Origin: Oreohelix idahoensis
Taxonomy: Eukaryota; Mollusca; Gastropoda; Stylommatophora; Oreohelicidae
DNA: 64,000 bases
NCBI GenBank assembly: GCA_024509875.1
Contig: JAMPIV010015293.1
Span: forward strand, 62,001 to 126,000
Reading direction: 5' to 3'
How positions within the stretch are numbered: the first letter of the stretch is position 1; each line of letters starts with the position of its first letter. The notes under the pieces were generated by a model that was not told where the DNA came from, did no database searches, and saw only the letters and a list, made by a program, of their open reading frames with translations. A program made the translations under genes and the position numbers. This document shows positions 35,553 through 45,540 of this stretch, piece after piece.

Positions 35553-35777
35553 ATTAACACTTCTAGCTACCAATTACCTAAAATTAACTGTAACAAACTA
35601 ATACTGAAGATAGATTAAAAAATTTTCAACTTATCTGGAAACTTGAGTAGTTCGATGAATGTCTCCACTTTATCTCGTCCTAAAAAGGACGTATCAGGCT
35701 TGTATACTTTGAGGTTAGCAAAAAATACGTCTTACCGCTTCGGGAAACGTAAGTCGAATGGTGTGGTGATTTTGAAT

Positions 35778-36131
35778 AAAATCTCGCCCGTATATATAGG
35801 TAGATGAGGTAACTTTTACTGCTTAAGGAATGCTTTTGATTGGGGTCTCGGCGTGGCAAGCTGATTGGTTATATGCGGTTTCGTACAATCCGTGACCGAG
35901 GCCGATTCCCGTAAAACAGGGCTTATGCCTAATTTTATTCTGTCTGCCGCCATATTGGAAGACAAGTTGGCCGTGAACGCGTCCCGAAATTTTAGGCTTT
36001 AAGTTTTTCATGGCGTATATTTCGTGTAATTTATTCTGGCTCAGCGACTGTTCGTTGATTGGCTGGGGCAAATTTGTATCCCGACATAGTGTATTAACTA
36101 AGAAGTGGGTTTACACACACGTTTTACGACA
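35778..36131 (-). repeat. 5' LTR of element 2, second part
   Basis: Continues the LTR after the LINE: aaaatctcgcccgtatatat and onward, homologous to 20153-20505, ending TTTTACGACA. About seven base differences from the other LTR are visible here. Confidence 0.9.
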
Positions 36132-36770
36132 CATAGCATTGTATAATTGCGGTGATGGTGAATTTCCCTCTCAGTCTTGTTCTTATCAGTCTGTTGTTGA
36201 TGGGTTTCCATTCCAGTAAAGACCTTTCCATTCTTTTCTTCAGGATAATGGCTACACCTTCGTTGTGCTGACCATCCTGTCTATCAGAATAAAGTACTGT
36301 TTCCCCTGTAGCTGTTTTTATTCTCCCCGTCCCTGTCCATCTGCTCTCGCTTATTCCCAGGATATGTAATTTGTAGTTCCTCATCTCTGCTGTGATTTGT
36401 CTCAGCTTTCCTGCCTCATTCATAGTTCTGACGTTCCAAAATCCAATTCTGGTTTCGTATTTTGCGGTCAGGGCATCCGTTTTCATGCCAATGGCTTCCT
36501 TTCGGCTTTCACCACTGGCAGTCATACAGGATTGAGACTCCGGATGTCCGTCCCGCATCAAAGTTTTTCCATTTGTTGCCGTTTCCGTAACATGTGCGAT
36601 TTTTTACATAGACAGGGGTGTCGGCCTTGTGCTAAAACCCCCAACCTGGAGGACCAGGGTACCAGCTTTTGTCTGACCCCTACCCACGCAGACCAGTCCA
36701 GCTTGGTTGAACCTACCAGGAGTAAAACTCCCACTGGCATAGCTCTGGGGATTGTCAGGGTACACAAGCT
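36132..36770 (-). pseudogene. LINE AP-endonuclease N-terminal fragment (RTE-like)
   Basis: The minus frame 36561-36132 reads ALTAKYETRIGFWNVRTMNE (N-terminal Asn motif), LQ-like ITAEMRNYKLHILGISESRW (catalytic Glu), YSDRQDGQHNEGVAIILKK, and FTITAIIQCYV, where the LTR of element 2 cuts it. The upstream part (to about 36770) fits the leader of such elements. This is the craniofacial-development-protein-2-like endonuclease of RTE-type LINEs. RT and C-terminus are absent here. Confidence 0.8.
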
Positions 36771-36799
36771 GCCATACCGCTACAAGGTATAGGTACCAT

Positions 36800-37071
36800 A
36801 GAGGGCAGATTATTACTATTACTCCTAAAATAACTACTACCGGAATTGCTACTAATACAGTACTACTACTACTGCTACCACTATCACTACTATTACTACT
36901 ACTACTATTTGCTTTGACAGTCGGCGGCTATGGATCAAAGAAGACAAAGACTACTACTTCAATAAGTACTACTACTACCACTAAAATAATTACTACAGTT
37001 TTTGCTACTACAGCCACTATTAAAGTAACTTTTACTGCTATTGCTACTACTACTACTACTACTACTACCAC

Positions 37072-37118
<47 letters not shown>

Positions 37119-37545
37119 ATACTACTACTACTACTACTAAAATAACTACTAAAGTTTTTGATACTACAGCTATTAGTAAAGTAACTATTACTGCTATTGT
37201 TACTACTACTATTACTACTACTACTACTACTAAAATAACAACTACAGTTTTTTGCTACTACAGCTATTAGTAAAGTAACTTTTACTACTATTGCTACTAC
37301 TACTACTACTATTACTAAAATAACTACTACTATTGCCGCTAATACTACTACAACGACTGCTATAACTGCTACACTAACTACTACTTTTGTGCTAATACGG
37401 CTACTACCACTAAAATAACTACTATCGCTGTAGCTCTTACTGCTACTAATGCGACTAAATTAAGTAATACTGCTGTTACTAATGCTGCTACTAAAGACTA
37501 CTACTAAACTAGCTACTACTGCTGCTGCTAATACAACGCAATCAA
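36800..37545. repeat. Imperfect (ACT)n trinucleotide-rich tract, ~740 bp
   Basis: Dominated by acTACTACt units with scattered changes such as aaaataactactac. Periodic threes keep plus-strand frames open, giving a spurious Thr-rich frame at 36752-37270. Possibly an expanded LINE 3' tail for the minus-strand fragment at 37568-37930. Confidence 0.9.
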
Positions 37546-37567
37546 TCAATCAATTTCCACGTTTGTG

Positions 37568-37930
37568 ACTCTATCATACCATTTCAATCCTTCTATTCGT
37601 CACAAGCACCTGTTTATTAAAATGTGTAGCCTTTTGGTTGTAATTTTTGTTGCTCTCCATGTCTCAGAGCCAGACAATAAGACTGACTTGACATTTGAGT
37701 TGAAGATTCTTATTTTCGTGTTGGACTTGATTTCTCTTGTTCTCCAAACATTTCCCAATGCAATGAAAACTCCTCTTGCTATCTGTATTCTTATTTTGAT
37801 ATCATTGCCTGTCCCTCAAACTTTGTCTATATTACTGCCAAGATATGTGTACGATTCTACATTTTTTAGCGGTGTTTCTTCAAGTTCAACCTTGTTATCA
37901 TTTCTTGCATTTATTCGCATTATCTGCTAA
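37568..37930 (-). pseudogene. LINE ORF2 post-RT region fragment (RTE-like)
   Basis: Minus reading: LKNVESYTYLGSNIDKV, stop, GTGNDIKIRIQIARGVFIAL, then IRIFNSNVKSVLLSGSETWR and RLHILINRCLRRIEGLKWYD (one stop inside). The motifs Y-L-G-S, I-A-R-x-x-F, N-x-x-V-x-S-V-L-L-x-G-S-E-T-W and I-N-x-C-L-R-x-I are highly typical of LINE ORF2 after the RT domain. It could belong with the endonuclease fragment to its left only if rearranged, because it lies upstream of it on the minus strand. Confidence 0.85.
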
Positions 37931-38580
37931 TACTACTGCTACTACTAAACTACACCTGCTATAACTGTACTGGAGACAATCGCTTCTGGTAATCATAACT
38001 TTTCACAGCATAGCTTCACCTACCTTACAACACCTTTCCAGTGTTCCTCAAACTTTCTACACCCCCTCCCCACCTCCCCTACCTTCCCCCGCTACTCTCC
38101 CTCTTTCTCCTACACCCCCCCCCCCCCGGCTTTTTCTTTTCAACAAACTCCATCAACATGCCCTTGTGAAGGCAAAAATAAACAAAAGAAGCCGCTAATC
38201 GAGATCGAGCCACCAACACGACAGACAAGGTTTTCATACCTGGCACTGGAAACTTGGCGGCTGTCATCACATATAATGAACAGCAGGTGGAAAATAAGGG
38301 AAAAGCCCAAATCGTACAGGTGAAAATCCCCACTTCAAAATCTGTTTTAAAATAAAGAGCTGGGACGGGGGAGGGGAAGGGTGGACTTAGTTCTATTGCT
38401 TTCGATCTCGTCCTAACTCTTGACTCTAACAGCTGCTTGGCTGCTAGGGAAAATATGTTGTAATGGCTTTGTTTGTGGAGCCGAGGTTCCGGTTTGAATA
38501 CAACCCTTTTGTAACTATTTACAGCTTATCTATAAAGTTTAAAAAAAGGTCAGGGTAGTCATATGACATATATTGCCGTA
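37931..38580. other. No gene recognised
   Basis: C-rich run at 38116-38128. Nothing else is seen; possibly LINE-derived DNA upstream of the fragment at 38583. Confidence 0.4.
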
Positions 38581-38582
38581 TC

Positions 38583-38985
38583 TCAAGCATCTACACATTG
38601 CTGCAGAGGGCCCAAACTAGATGGGCCGGACATGTTGTTCGCATGCCCGAAAAACGCCTCCCAAAGCAGTTGATGTACAGCGAACTCTCTATGGGTAAGC
38701 GAACAGTAGGGGGACAAAAGAAACGCTTCAAAGACACACTGAAAGCATCGTTGAGCAGCTTCAAAACTGATGTCTTCTCCTGGGAGACTATCGCACATGA
38801 TCGCTCTGCCTGGCGGACAAACATTACTCAAGGCGCTTGCATTGCAGAACAGAATTTAGCTGATAAGGCAGAAGGCAAGCGTGCTGCAAGAAAAGTCAGA
38901 ATGCGTAGCAACACTACTATCGACTCTAACCATGTGTGCCCCGTATGTGGCATGGCCTGTAGGGCCAAAATAGGACTAATTAGCC
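38583..38985 (+). pseudogene. LINE ORF2 C-terminus, split by gypsy element 1
   Basis: Plus frame 38598-38985: AQTRWAGHVVRMPEKRLPKQ, GKRTVGGQKKRFKDTLKASL, DRSAWRTNITQGA, a Lys/Arg/Ala helix, then CPVCGMACRAKIGLIS. This is a typical LINE ORF2 tail ending in a C-x2-C...H-type finger (CPxCxxxxRAxIGLxSHxRxH). The gypsy insertion falls between GLIS and the next codon. After the element (47567 on) the frame continues as H-MRSRH, restoring the finger's histidines. The target duplication TAGCC is at 38981-38985. Confidence 0.88.
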
Positions 38986-40075
38986 TGTAGCCTCGCTTTT
39001 ACTGGGGTGTGAACCGCTGACCAGAAGATGTTGATGGTGTCGTAGTGACAACGGTCCAACACAGGCGATGCTCTTTGTACTTGAGAATAAGAACGCGAAT
39101 GTTTCTCTCCTGATACGTGAAGCTAGGATAAGCTGTAACAAACAGGCACGTCAACGAGTGCCAATGTGTATAGGAACGAACTCGTTATGTTTACTGACAT
39201 CATAATTTATTTAGGACGAAATACGTTGACGACAACAGGTTACAGTACTTCAACATGGATTCTACAGCAAACGTACATGTAGCATATATATAGGCATGGT
39301 ACAGGCATCATAATAACTTCCTCACATAAGATCAGGGTTTGACCTTGCGTCAATGTCATGACCGTTAGGACTATTCAACTATAAATCTTGGAATGAATAT
39401 ATTGATTCTGTCCTACAATTCTGGTCGGGTACTTTAGTAGCTTGGTACCCCTGACATGGCAGATCCATACATACTTGCATATAATATAAACAACGAAGGT
39501 TATGTCCTAGTGCTTGGCTAACCTCTCTTCGTCGCCGTGACTCGTGCGACGGCAATCCACATAATATTACAAGTCGATAAACCGTAAAGGATGAAGCCTT
39601 GAATCCTTTATAATATTAAAATGCTTTCAGTGAAAGTCCCCGTTGATCCATTATAACACCCCTTTGCAGAAAGGTGCTAGCTAGATGCCAACGAAGGATG
39701 GTGACACGAAAGTTCAAGTAATCAATTCACTTCTTACCAAAACTGGTTCGGACTTACGTGTAGTGTAAGCCGACAATGGCTTCTACCAAGAAGTCATTGT
39801 TCCAGAAGAATACTTAAACCCAACACACTGGGTATATATAGAAATATAGGCAACAGACTCAATGTCTGGCATGAGATGCTGGCTTCCCTTTTTAACCTCT
39901 GACGTCATCTCGCTTGCTTGGACACAAACGCGCACGAATTCATCTACACCCAATTGTGCAAATACGTGCGTGACAGATGACATTTATAAAAACTAACATC
40001 AACATAAGTTGGTGCGTACTCACTAGAAACTGATGACTACCCGTGAGTGTTAAGAATACAATAAAGGAGGCATCA
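38986..40075 (-). repeat. 3' LTR of Gmr1-like element 1
   Basis: 1090 bp, nearly identical to 46473-47561. It carries a TATA-like gggtatatatag at 39830 (plus) and tandem-free unique sequence. A small minus frame (39783-39983) recurs in both LTRs without any motif. Confidence 0.97.
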
Positions 40076-40086
40076 GCTTCCTTCAC
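40076..40086 (-). promoter_or_regulatory. Polypurine tract of element 1
   Basis: Minus strand GTGAAGGAAGC immediately 5' of the 3' LTR, in the position where plus-strand DNA priming occurs in LTR retrotransposons. It is short and not perfectly purine. Confidence 0.5.
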
Positions 40087-41023
40087 ACCGTCCGCAAAAA
40101 TTTAATTCTATTAAATTTTTTTCTTTTAATTACCGCGGAGAGGTGAAACAAGCTTACAAATATGTATTATATACTAATAATACTAATAATGCATGAGAAG
40201 CATATGAAATAATAAGAGGAGAGTGAACGAACAAAATCAAATTCAACTCAACTAAACAACAAATATGCATAAAAGCGTATCATCACAATTGACCAACTTT
40301 GGAACAATGTGGAAGAAATGAAATAAAATCAAAAGCATAAAGGATGATTAATTGAACCCAAATGCAATAAAAAATAAAAAGACATGGTAATACATGAATT
40401 TAAATGACAAAATGAAAATGCATAAAAAATAAAAAATGAGAAGTGACAAAATCTTCACAAAATCAAAGAATATGAATACAACACTTGAAGTCATCAACAC
40501 ACTTAACGGTGTCCAAAGATGAGTAGTATCATTAAATAACTACCAATGACATATCACTATCTAATATGAGTGATAGTTACCCGATGTAATCATTAGGATT
40601 ACAATATTTATAGTTAATTATATTAACTAATTAAACTAATTAAATATGTTTATTGATCAAAATGTACTGAATAATGTTTCAGTTCATTACACTGCTACAA
40701 GTTCAATAAGTTCCCGAAGATTCTAAGTTAACCTCAAAACAGTTCATAAATACGAAGATCCTGTAAAAGTTTCAGTATGTTGAAATACCATAGATTCCAT
40801 AGTTAAATATTTCCCAATATACTAATGTTTATATAAATACTTAATGTATCTTTCAGTATATAATGTTAAAACTTTACGAAGTTATGTGATCATCACTGTT
40901 ATAATTCACTGTTCTTTTCTTTTTTTCCGCTTCAAGCAAATCAACTGAATGTTACAACTTTATTCACTTGACTAAGTATGCACAAAAAATGTTAATGATT
41001 CACACAGTAATGTTCAAAGAACG
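40087..41023. other. Non-coding 3' region of element 1
   Basis: About 940 bp of AT-rich DNA between the truncated RNase H and the polypurine tract. Words such as aaaatgcataaaa recur (40370-40440). No frame with motifs, so the missing end of RNase H is not encoded here. Confidence 0.6.
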
Positions 41024-43549
41024 TCATAAGTGTGATCCCAGAAGATAACGCTGGAGTTTTGTTATAGACCACACGAGAGATAAAAGTTCCTTATCTAGAA
41101 CGGAGTACTTTTGTTCAGCCGACGTAAGTTTCCTTGAAACGAACAGTACTGGGTGCAAGGTGCCCGCATAATCCTGTAGTAAAACGCTTCCAATCCCGTA
41201 AGCAGAGGCGTCACTGCGCAAGATGAAAGGGAGTTTTGCATTAGGCAGTCGTAACATAGGAGAATTAGAAAAAAATGCCTTAATGGTGTCCAACACGATT
41301 TGATGTTCTTCCGACCACCGAATCACGTTAGCTGCGCCCTTTTTTAATAACGAAGAGAAAGGTGCAGTAATAGTGGACAGATGCGGTATGAACTTAGCGT
41401 AGAACTGAACCAGACCCAATAATGATCTCACTTGTTTCTTAGTTTTGGGAGTAGAAATGTTGAGGATTTTAGAGACATTACTGTCCTCAGTATATAACCG
41501 ACCGTGACCAACGCGGTGACCTAAAAATGAAATTTCGTGAAAACCCACGAAAGCTTTAGAAGGCTTAGCAGTTAAATTACATGACCGTAAAGTGGACAGT
41601 AATGTTTTCAATCCAGTAATGTGTTCATCCCATGTGTCATTAAAGAGACAAATGTCGTCAATATATGTAATGACATCGGGACGATGAGACAGTACGCGAC
41701 GCATCATGCGTACAAATGTAGCCGGTGCATTTACTAAACCGAATGGCATGAAATTATATTGGAATAACCCCCGTGGAGTAGAAAAAGCAGTAAGTGGCTT
41801 TGCCCTTTCTGTCAATGGAACTTGCCAATATCCCTTTGAGAGGTCAAGTTTTGTAAAGAAAGTAGAGTTAGACAGTTTAACCAATAAATCTTCTAACAAT
41901 GGCAATGGTTCCGCGTCAAACTGGGTAAGTTTGTTTAACTTCCTATAATCCACACAGAGACGGATATTGTTATCTTTCTTTCTAATTATGACCATAGAAC
42001 TAGAATAAGGTGATGTAGATGGTTCAATTATTTTTAACTTTTGCATCTCATCCAATTCCTTATCAACCTGAGAACGAAAGTGCAGAGGGATAGGATATGG
42101 ACGGACTCGAATAGGTGTATCGTCAGTTAATAGAATGTCATGTTGAATAACTGACGTACGACCTGGAATGTCAGTGAGAACATCTTGAAAAGATCTAAGA
42201 ACAGCGGAAACTTGCTGATGTTGATCCACCGACAGATCAGTAGAAATAGTAACGTCATTCCAACTTTCATTAGGATGGAGCGGTACCACTGGTATGGGTA
42301 AAGGTACGTCATGAAAAGAAGATTCTTCTTCTTGAATGACGGATAAAGAAGAATAGTGTTGGATAGGTGGTGTAGGCTCATCGGTTGCCTGAAATACTGA
42401 CTGAAGATAGTGAGGACGAGTGTAATATTCCTTCAACATGTTGATATGGAAAGTCTTATGCTTTCCCATGACATCGACAATATAATCAACATCGGAGATC
42501 CTAGATATTATTTTAAAAGGACCTCTCCAAGTAATAAGGAGACGATTGTCTTTGCAAGGTAATAAGACATATGCCTCATCGCCAGGAAGAAGTTGGCGGA
42601 GACGTCTATACCTGTTGGCAAAAAGTCGAGCATTTTCTTTAGCTTGTTCTAATGATGTGGTCGCTAATCTACACGCATCTATTATTCTTTTTCTTAAAGA
42701 AATCACGTACTCGTAAGAAGATTGAGTTTCATCAGTGATATTATCTTCAATAAGTAAGTCGTGTAGTAACGACATAGGACCGCGCGGTTGAAAGCCAAAT
42801 ACCAATTGAAAAGGAGAAAATCCAGTGGCGTCATTTTGTACTTCGCGATACGCGAAAAGTGCAGCGGGGAGGACTCTATCCCAATTTTCAGGATGGTCCT
42901 GAGTTATCTTTCCCAACAACTGTTTAAGAGTCCTATTCTGACGCTCAATTAACCCATTTGACATGGCATGGTAGATAGCACTGAGCGATCTATCTATGCA
43001 CAATAACTTCATAACTTGGGACATAGATTCCGATATGAATTGGACTCCATGGTCCGATAAGATCTTTCGAGGAAAACCTAAACGTGAGAAAATCAACCAC
43101 AATGCATCTGCAACACTGGCAGAAGAAGTATTCTTAAGAGGTATGGCCTCTGGCCAACGAGTACACATGTCAATGCAAGTTAGTATATGTGTATGACCTC
43201 TAGCTGATGGATGCATAGGACCAATTATGTCAATTGACATTTTCTCAAACGGACGTATCGGAATGTCCGCAGCCTGAATCGGTGCTGCGTGGTATGGACC
43301 ACGTACTTTGACCTCCTGACATGTTGTACAGGAGCGGCAGTAAATATTGACATCTCTATGGACGCCTGGCCAATAGAATGCTGATAGCACTCTAGATTTG
43401 GTTCTGGAGAACCCCATATGGCCCGCACATTGAGTGTCGTGCGCATGGTGTAATATACGACCTCTCATTGTCGTAGGTACTAAGATCTGAGAACGTACGG
43501 ATGAATCAGCATCGCGTATCACTCTTACTAATATCCCATTCTTTAACAC
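41024..43549 (-). CDS. Pol: integrase, then RT and partial RNase H (Gmr1 order)
   Basis: 841 residues in one frame. Residues 34-77 form an HHCC integrase finger (H, H44, C74, C77, with SAFYWPGVHRDV). The catalytic core has D107 (SIDIIGP), D166 (LSDHGVQF) and E202 (NGLIERQNRT), a D,D35E spacing. A GPY/F-like module follows at about 320-385 (TWRGPFKI). RT is at about 470-680: RLCVDYRKLNKL (530-541), FTKLDLSKGYWQV with D569, PFGLVNAPATF, TYIDDICLF (YIDD 629-632), FLGHRVGHG. RNase H starts with RSDASAYGIG (D780) and LDKELLSLVW (E821) but stops at 841 before the TDH motif. Integrase lies before RT, as in Ty1/copia and Gmr1-type gypsy elements and opposite to ordinary Ty3/gypsy. Upstream, one TGA separates it from protease, so Met1 is probably not a true start. 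Confidence 0.95.
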   Translation of the reverse strand: MLKNGILVRVIRDADSSVRSQILVPTTMRGRILHHAHDTQCAGHMGFSRTKSRVLSAFYWPGVHRDVNIYCRSCTTCQEVKVRGPYHAAPIQAADIPIRPFEKMSIDIIGPMHPSARGHTHILTCIDMCTRWPEAIPLKNTSSASVADALWLIFSRLGFPRKILSDHGVQFISESMSQVMKLLCIDRSLSAIYHAMSNGLIERQNRTLKQLLGKITQDHPENWDRVLPAALFAYREVQNDATGFSPFQLVFGFQPRGPMSLLHDLLIEDNITDETQSSYEYVISLRKRIIDACRLATTSLEQAKENARLFANRYRRLRQLLPGDEAYVLLPCKDNRLLITWRGPFKIISRISDVDYIVDVMGKHKTFHINMLKEYYTRPHYLQSVFQATDEPTPPIQHYSSLSVIQEEESSFHDVPLPIPVVPLHPNESWNDVTISTDLSVDQHQQVSAVLRSFQDVLTDIPGRTSVIQHDILLTDDTPIRVRPYPIPLHFRSQVDKELDEMQKLKIIEPSTSPYSSSMVIIRKKDNNIRLCVDYRKLNKLTQFDAEPLPLLEDLLVKLSNSTFFTKLDLSKGYWQVPLTERAKPLTAFSTPRGLFQYNFMPFGLVNAPATFVRMMRRVLSHRPDVITYIDDICLFNDTWDEHITGLKTLLSTLRSCNLTAKPSKAFVGFHEISFLGHRVGHGRLYTEDSNVSKILNISTPKTKKQVRSLLGLVQFYAKFIPHLSTITAPFSSLLKKGAANVIRWSEEHQIVLDTIKAFFSNSPMLRLPNAKLPFILRSDASAYGIGSVLLQDYAGTLHPVLFVSRKLTSAEQKYSVLDKELLSLVWSITKLQRYLLGSHL

Positions 43550-43564
43550 AAATCTATGTTTAGA

Positions 43565-44236
43565 TCATGTATAAGAAGTATTACCAGTGTTATTAGACAA
43601 ATGAAAATTTTTTTTCAAAGAAGCATCATTCTTTTGTAATGTCATAAATGACTCCCGTGAAATAGGAGTGTTAACATCATTATTATTACCTTGGACAGTA
43701 GGTACAGTAGGTGTATCTTGCAACATATCATGAGCTTGTGCTCTAGTTACAACTGCATTAGCAGTATGTAAATGTCGCTTTTCCCAATTAGCAATTTGCT
43801 GTGGGGTACACTCTTTAATGACATGTATCCGACCAAGTATTATGTCACAAACTGGTGACGGGAGGAGACATGCATGTACATTTCCTGAAAAAAATGGAGT
43901 GTGAATATTAATTATCGCTGTGGGAAATGTTTCTACAGTTCCTCCAAACGTGCGGCATTTAACTGTATTTCCAGTGGCAAATGCAGGGTCCACCAAAGAG
44001 TTCCTGACGCCAATTGTTGAACAGCCTGAATCGAAAAGAACAGAGCATGGAATATAATTTAGAATACCACGATTGAACTCAAGTCTTCTTTCTCCATTGT
44101 GAGCTGAAATGGCCGTACACACAGCTGGTAGACTGGGTAACACATGTCCGCAACGGAGCGTCGTGATCGCCTTGGGCTGGAATAGAGTCGAGCATTCTGG
44201 ACAAGCTTTTACCTGATCAAGATCAATACAAGACAT
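43565..44236 (-). CDS. Aspartic protease region of element 1
   Basis: 223 codons, ending at TGA 43565. The catalytic motif is CSVLFDSGCS (D69-S70-G71) and the flap/C-terminal motif is DIILGRI (133-136 ILGR), as in retropepsins. Near the N-terminus ACPECSTLF and LRCGH give C12, C15, C29 and H31, a possible zinc-binding cluster in place of a standard CCHC knuckle. The last residues lead directly, after the TGA, into FVLKNGILVRVI of pol in the same frame, so a full-length Gag-Pol would need readthrough or this is one disabling mutation. Confidence 0.85.
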   Translation of the reverse strand: MSCIDLDQVKACPECSTLFQPKAITTLRCGHVLPSLPAVCTAISAHNGERRLEFNRGILNYIPCSVLFDSGCSTIGVRNSLVDPAFATGNTVKCRTFGGTVETFPTAIINIHTPFFSGNVHACLLPSPVCDIILGRIHVIKECTPQQIANWEKRHLHTANAVVTRAQAHDMLQDTPTVPTVQGNNNDVNTPISRESFMTLQKNDASLKKNFHLSNNTGNTSYT

Positions 44237-44713
44237 TGCATTATGCGTGTCATTAATCGTATGATTCTCTTTGTTACCTTGTGTGTCAGCAATAGCTACA
44301 TTAGTTTGATGGCGTGGCCCTCTGCTAGAAGATCTATCTCTACGTCGCGATCGATTGTGACTATCATTTCTAAAATTGCCATTATTATCGTTTCCGCTTG
44401 TGTTACCGTATTGATTTGAACGATAGTTAGCGCTATCACTGTTATGGCTTTGACCATAAAATCTATTTTGAGAATCTTGTCTATAGTTAGGATTCTGAGA
44501 TTTTGATCGCCAATTTTATTTATAAGTACCTACTTGATAAGTTCCACAATTATTGTTATCCCAATTTCTAGATTTGTGAGATTGACCCCAAGAATTGTTA
44601 TATGGAGAAGAATACTGAAATTGTTTCCCCTTATAAGAATTACAAGAATTGAAATTCTCGTTATTTCCCTTTTTGTAGTTTCTGTCATTACTTAAAGAGC
44701 GATGGCGTCTGCG
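44237..44713 (-). pseudogene. Nucleocapsid-like Asn/Arg/Ser-rich region of element 1
   Basis: Minus reading is rich in N, R, S, Y and Q (e.g. SSPYNNSWGQSHKSRNWDNN, NRSRRRDRSSSRGPRHQ), a basic RNA-binding-like linker between gag and protease. In-frame stops at 44714 and about 44519 interrupt it. No CCHC zinc knuckle is seen in the part I can read. Confidence 0.6.
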
Positions 44714-45540
44714 TTAATCCTCTTGCATTGCAAAAGCAACGGGAAATTCATCTTTAACCTGAGTATTCCCAAAATTCTTGTTTGGGTGTGCGGTACAGTA
44801 TTGTACACAGGTTTGCTGTATTTCATTTATGTTTGAATGCTTATGTTCGTGCAAAAAAGCAAGAAAAGCCGGATTAACCGAGGACAAAACTTTATCGCGT
44901 AATAATAAATCTCTCAATGCGTCAAAAGTTTTATCCGTCTTGGATAATTCGATCCATCTATCCAATGTAAGTGCTATTTGATCAATAAAATCGTTAAAAT
45001 GTTTTCCCGTTTGTGGCAGCATAGATTTGAATTTTATACGATATTCATTCTCTGTCATTTGATATTTAACAAGTAAAGCAGTTCTGAGAGCCTCATAGTT
45101 ATTTTTATCAGCAGTAGTTGCAATATGATATACTGACATAGCTTCACCTGTAAGTAGTTCTGATAATTTTACACAGTATTGTGATTTTTCCACGTGATAG
45201 GCCTCGCATGTTGCCTCGAACCTATGTAGATAATGAATCACATCGTCCGATGGAGGATTAAATTTAGGTAATATTAAATGAAAATTTTTAATATTCCCTT
45301 GTTTAGACGAATTTTGGCCCTCCTGAGACTTTTGAGCACCAGCCTCCTGAGATAATCGAAAGTGATTAAATTCTAATTCCTTCATTTCTTTTTCATGTTG
45401 AATTTGAAGTTGATATTTTTTTTGTATTTTCTTCAGCTAGCAATCTCCTTTCTTCTGTTTCTTTTTGTTTAATTTCCGCCTCCAATCTTTTCTGATCTGC
45501 TTCCAATTGAAGTCTAACAAGATATTATTAATCAATGAAA
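44714..45540 (-). CDS. Gag (capsid) of Gmr1-like element 1
   Basis: The frame 45385-44714 has 223 codons: MKELEFNHFRLSQEA, then FHLILPKFNPPSDDVIHYLH, RFEATCEAYHVEKSQYCVKL, SELLTGEAMSVY, ALRTALLVKYQMTENEYRIK and GKHFNDFIDQIALTLDRWIE. This is the helical capsid domain of invertebrate gypsy gag (compare AYDVYLKLLRDDQEDYEILK in element 2). Upstream to about 45540 another frame holds a Lys/Glu-rich coiled coil (EAEIKQKETEERRLLAEE), so a frameshift separates the N-terminal part. The stop at 44714 separates it from nucleocapsid. Confidence 0.8.

Noticed and set aside
36752..37270. 172-codon Thr-rich frame
   Set aside because: Triplet repeat artefact.
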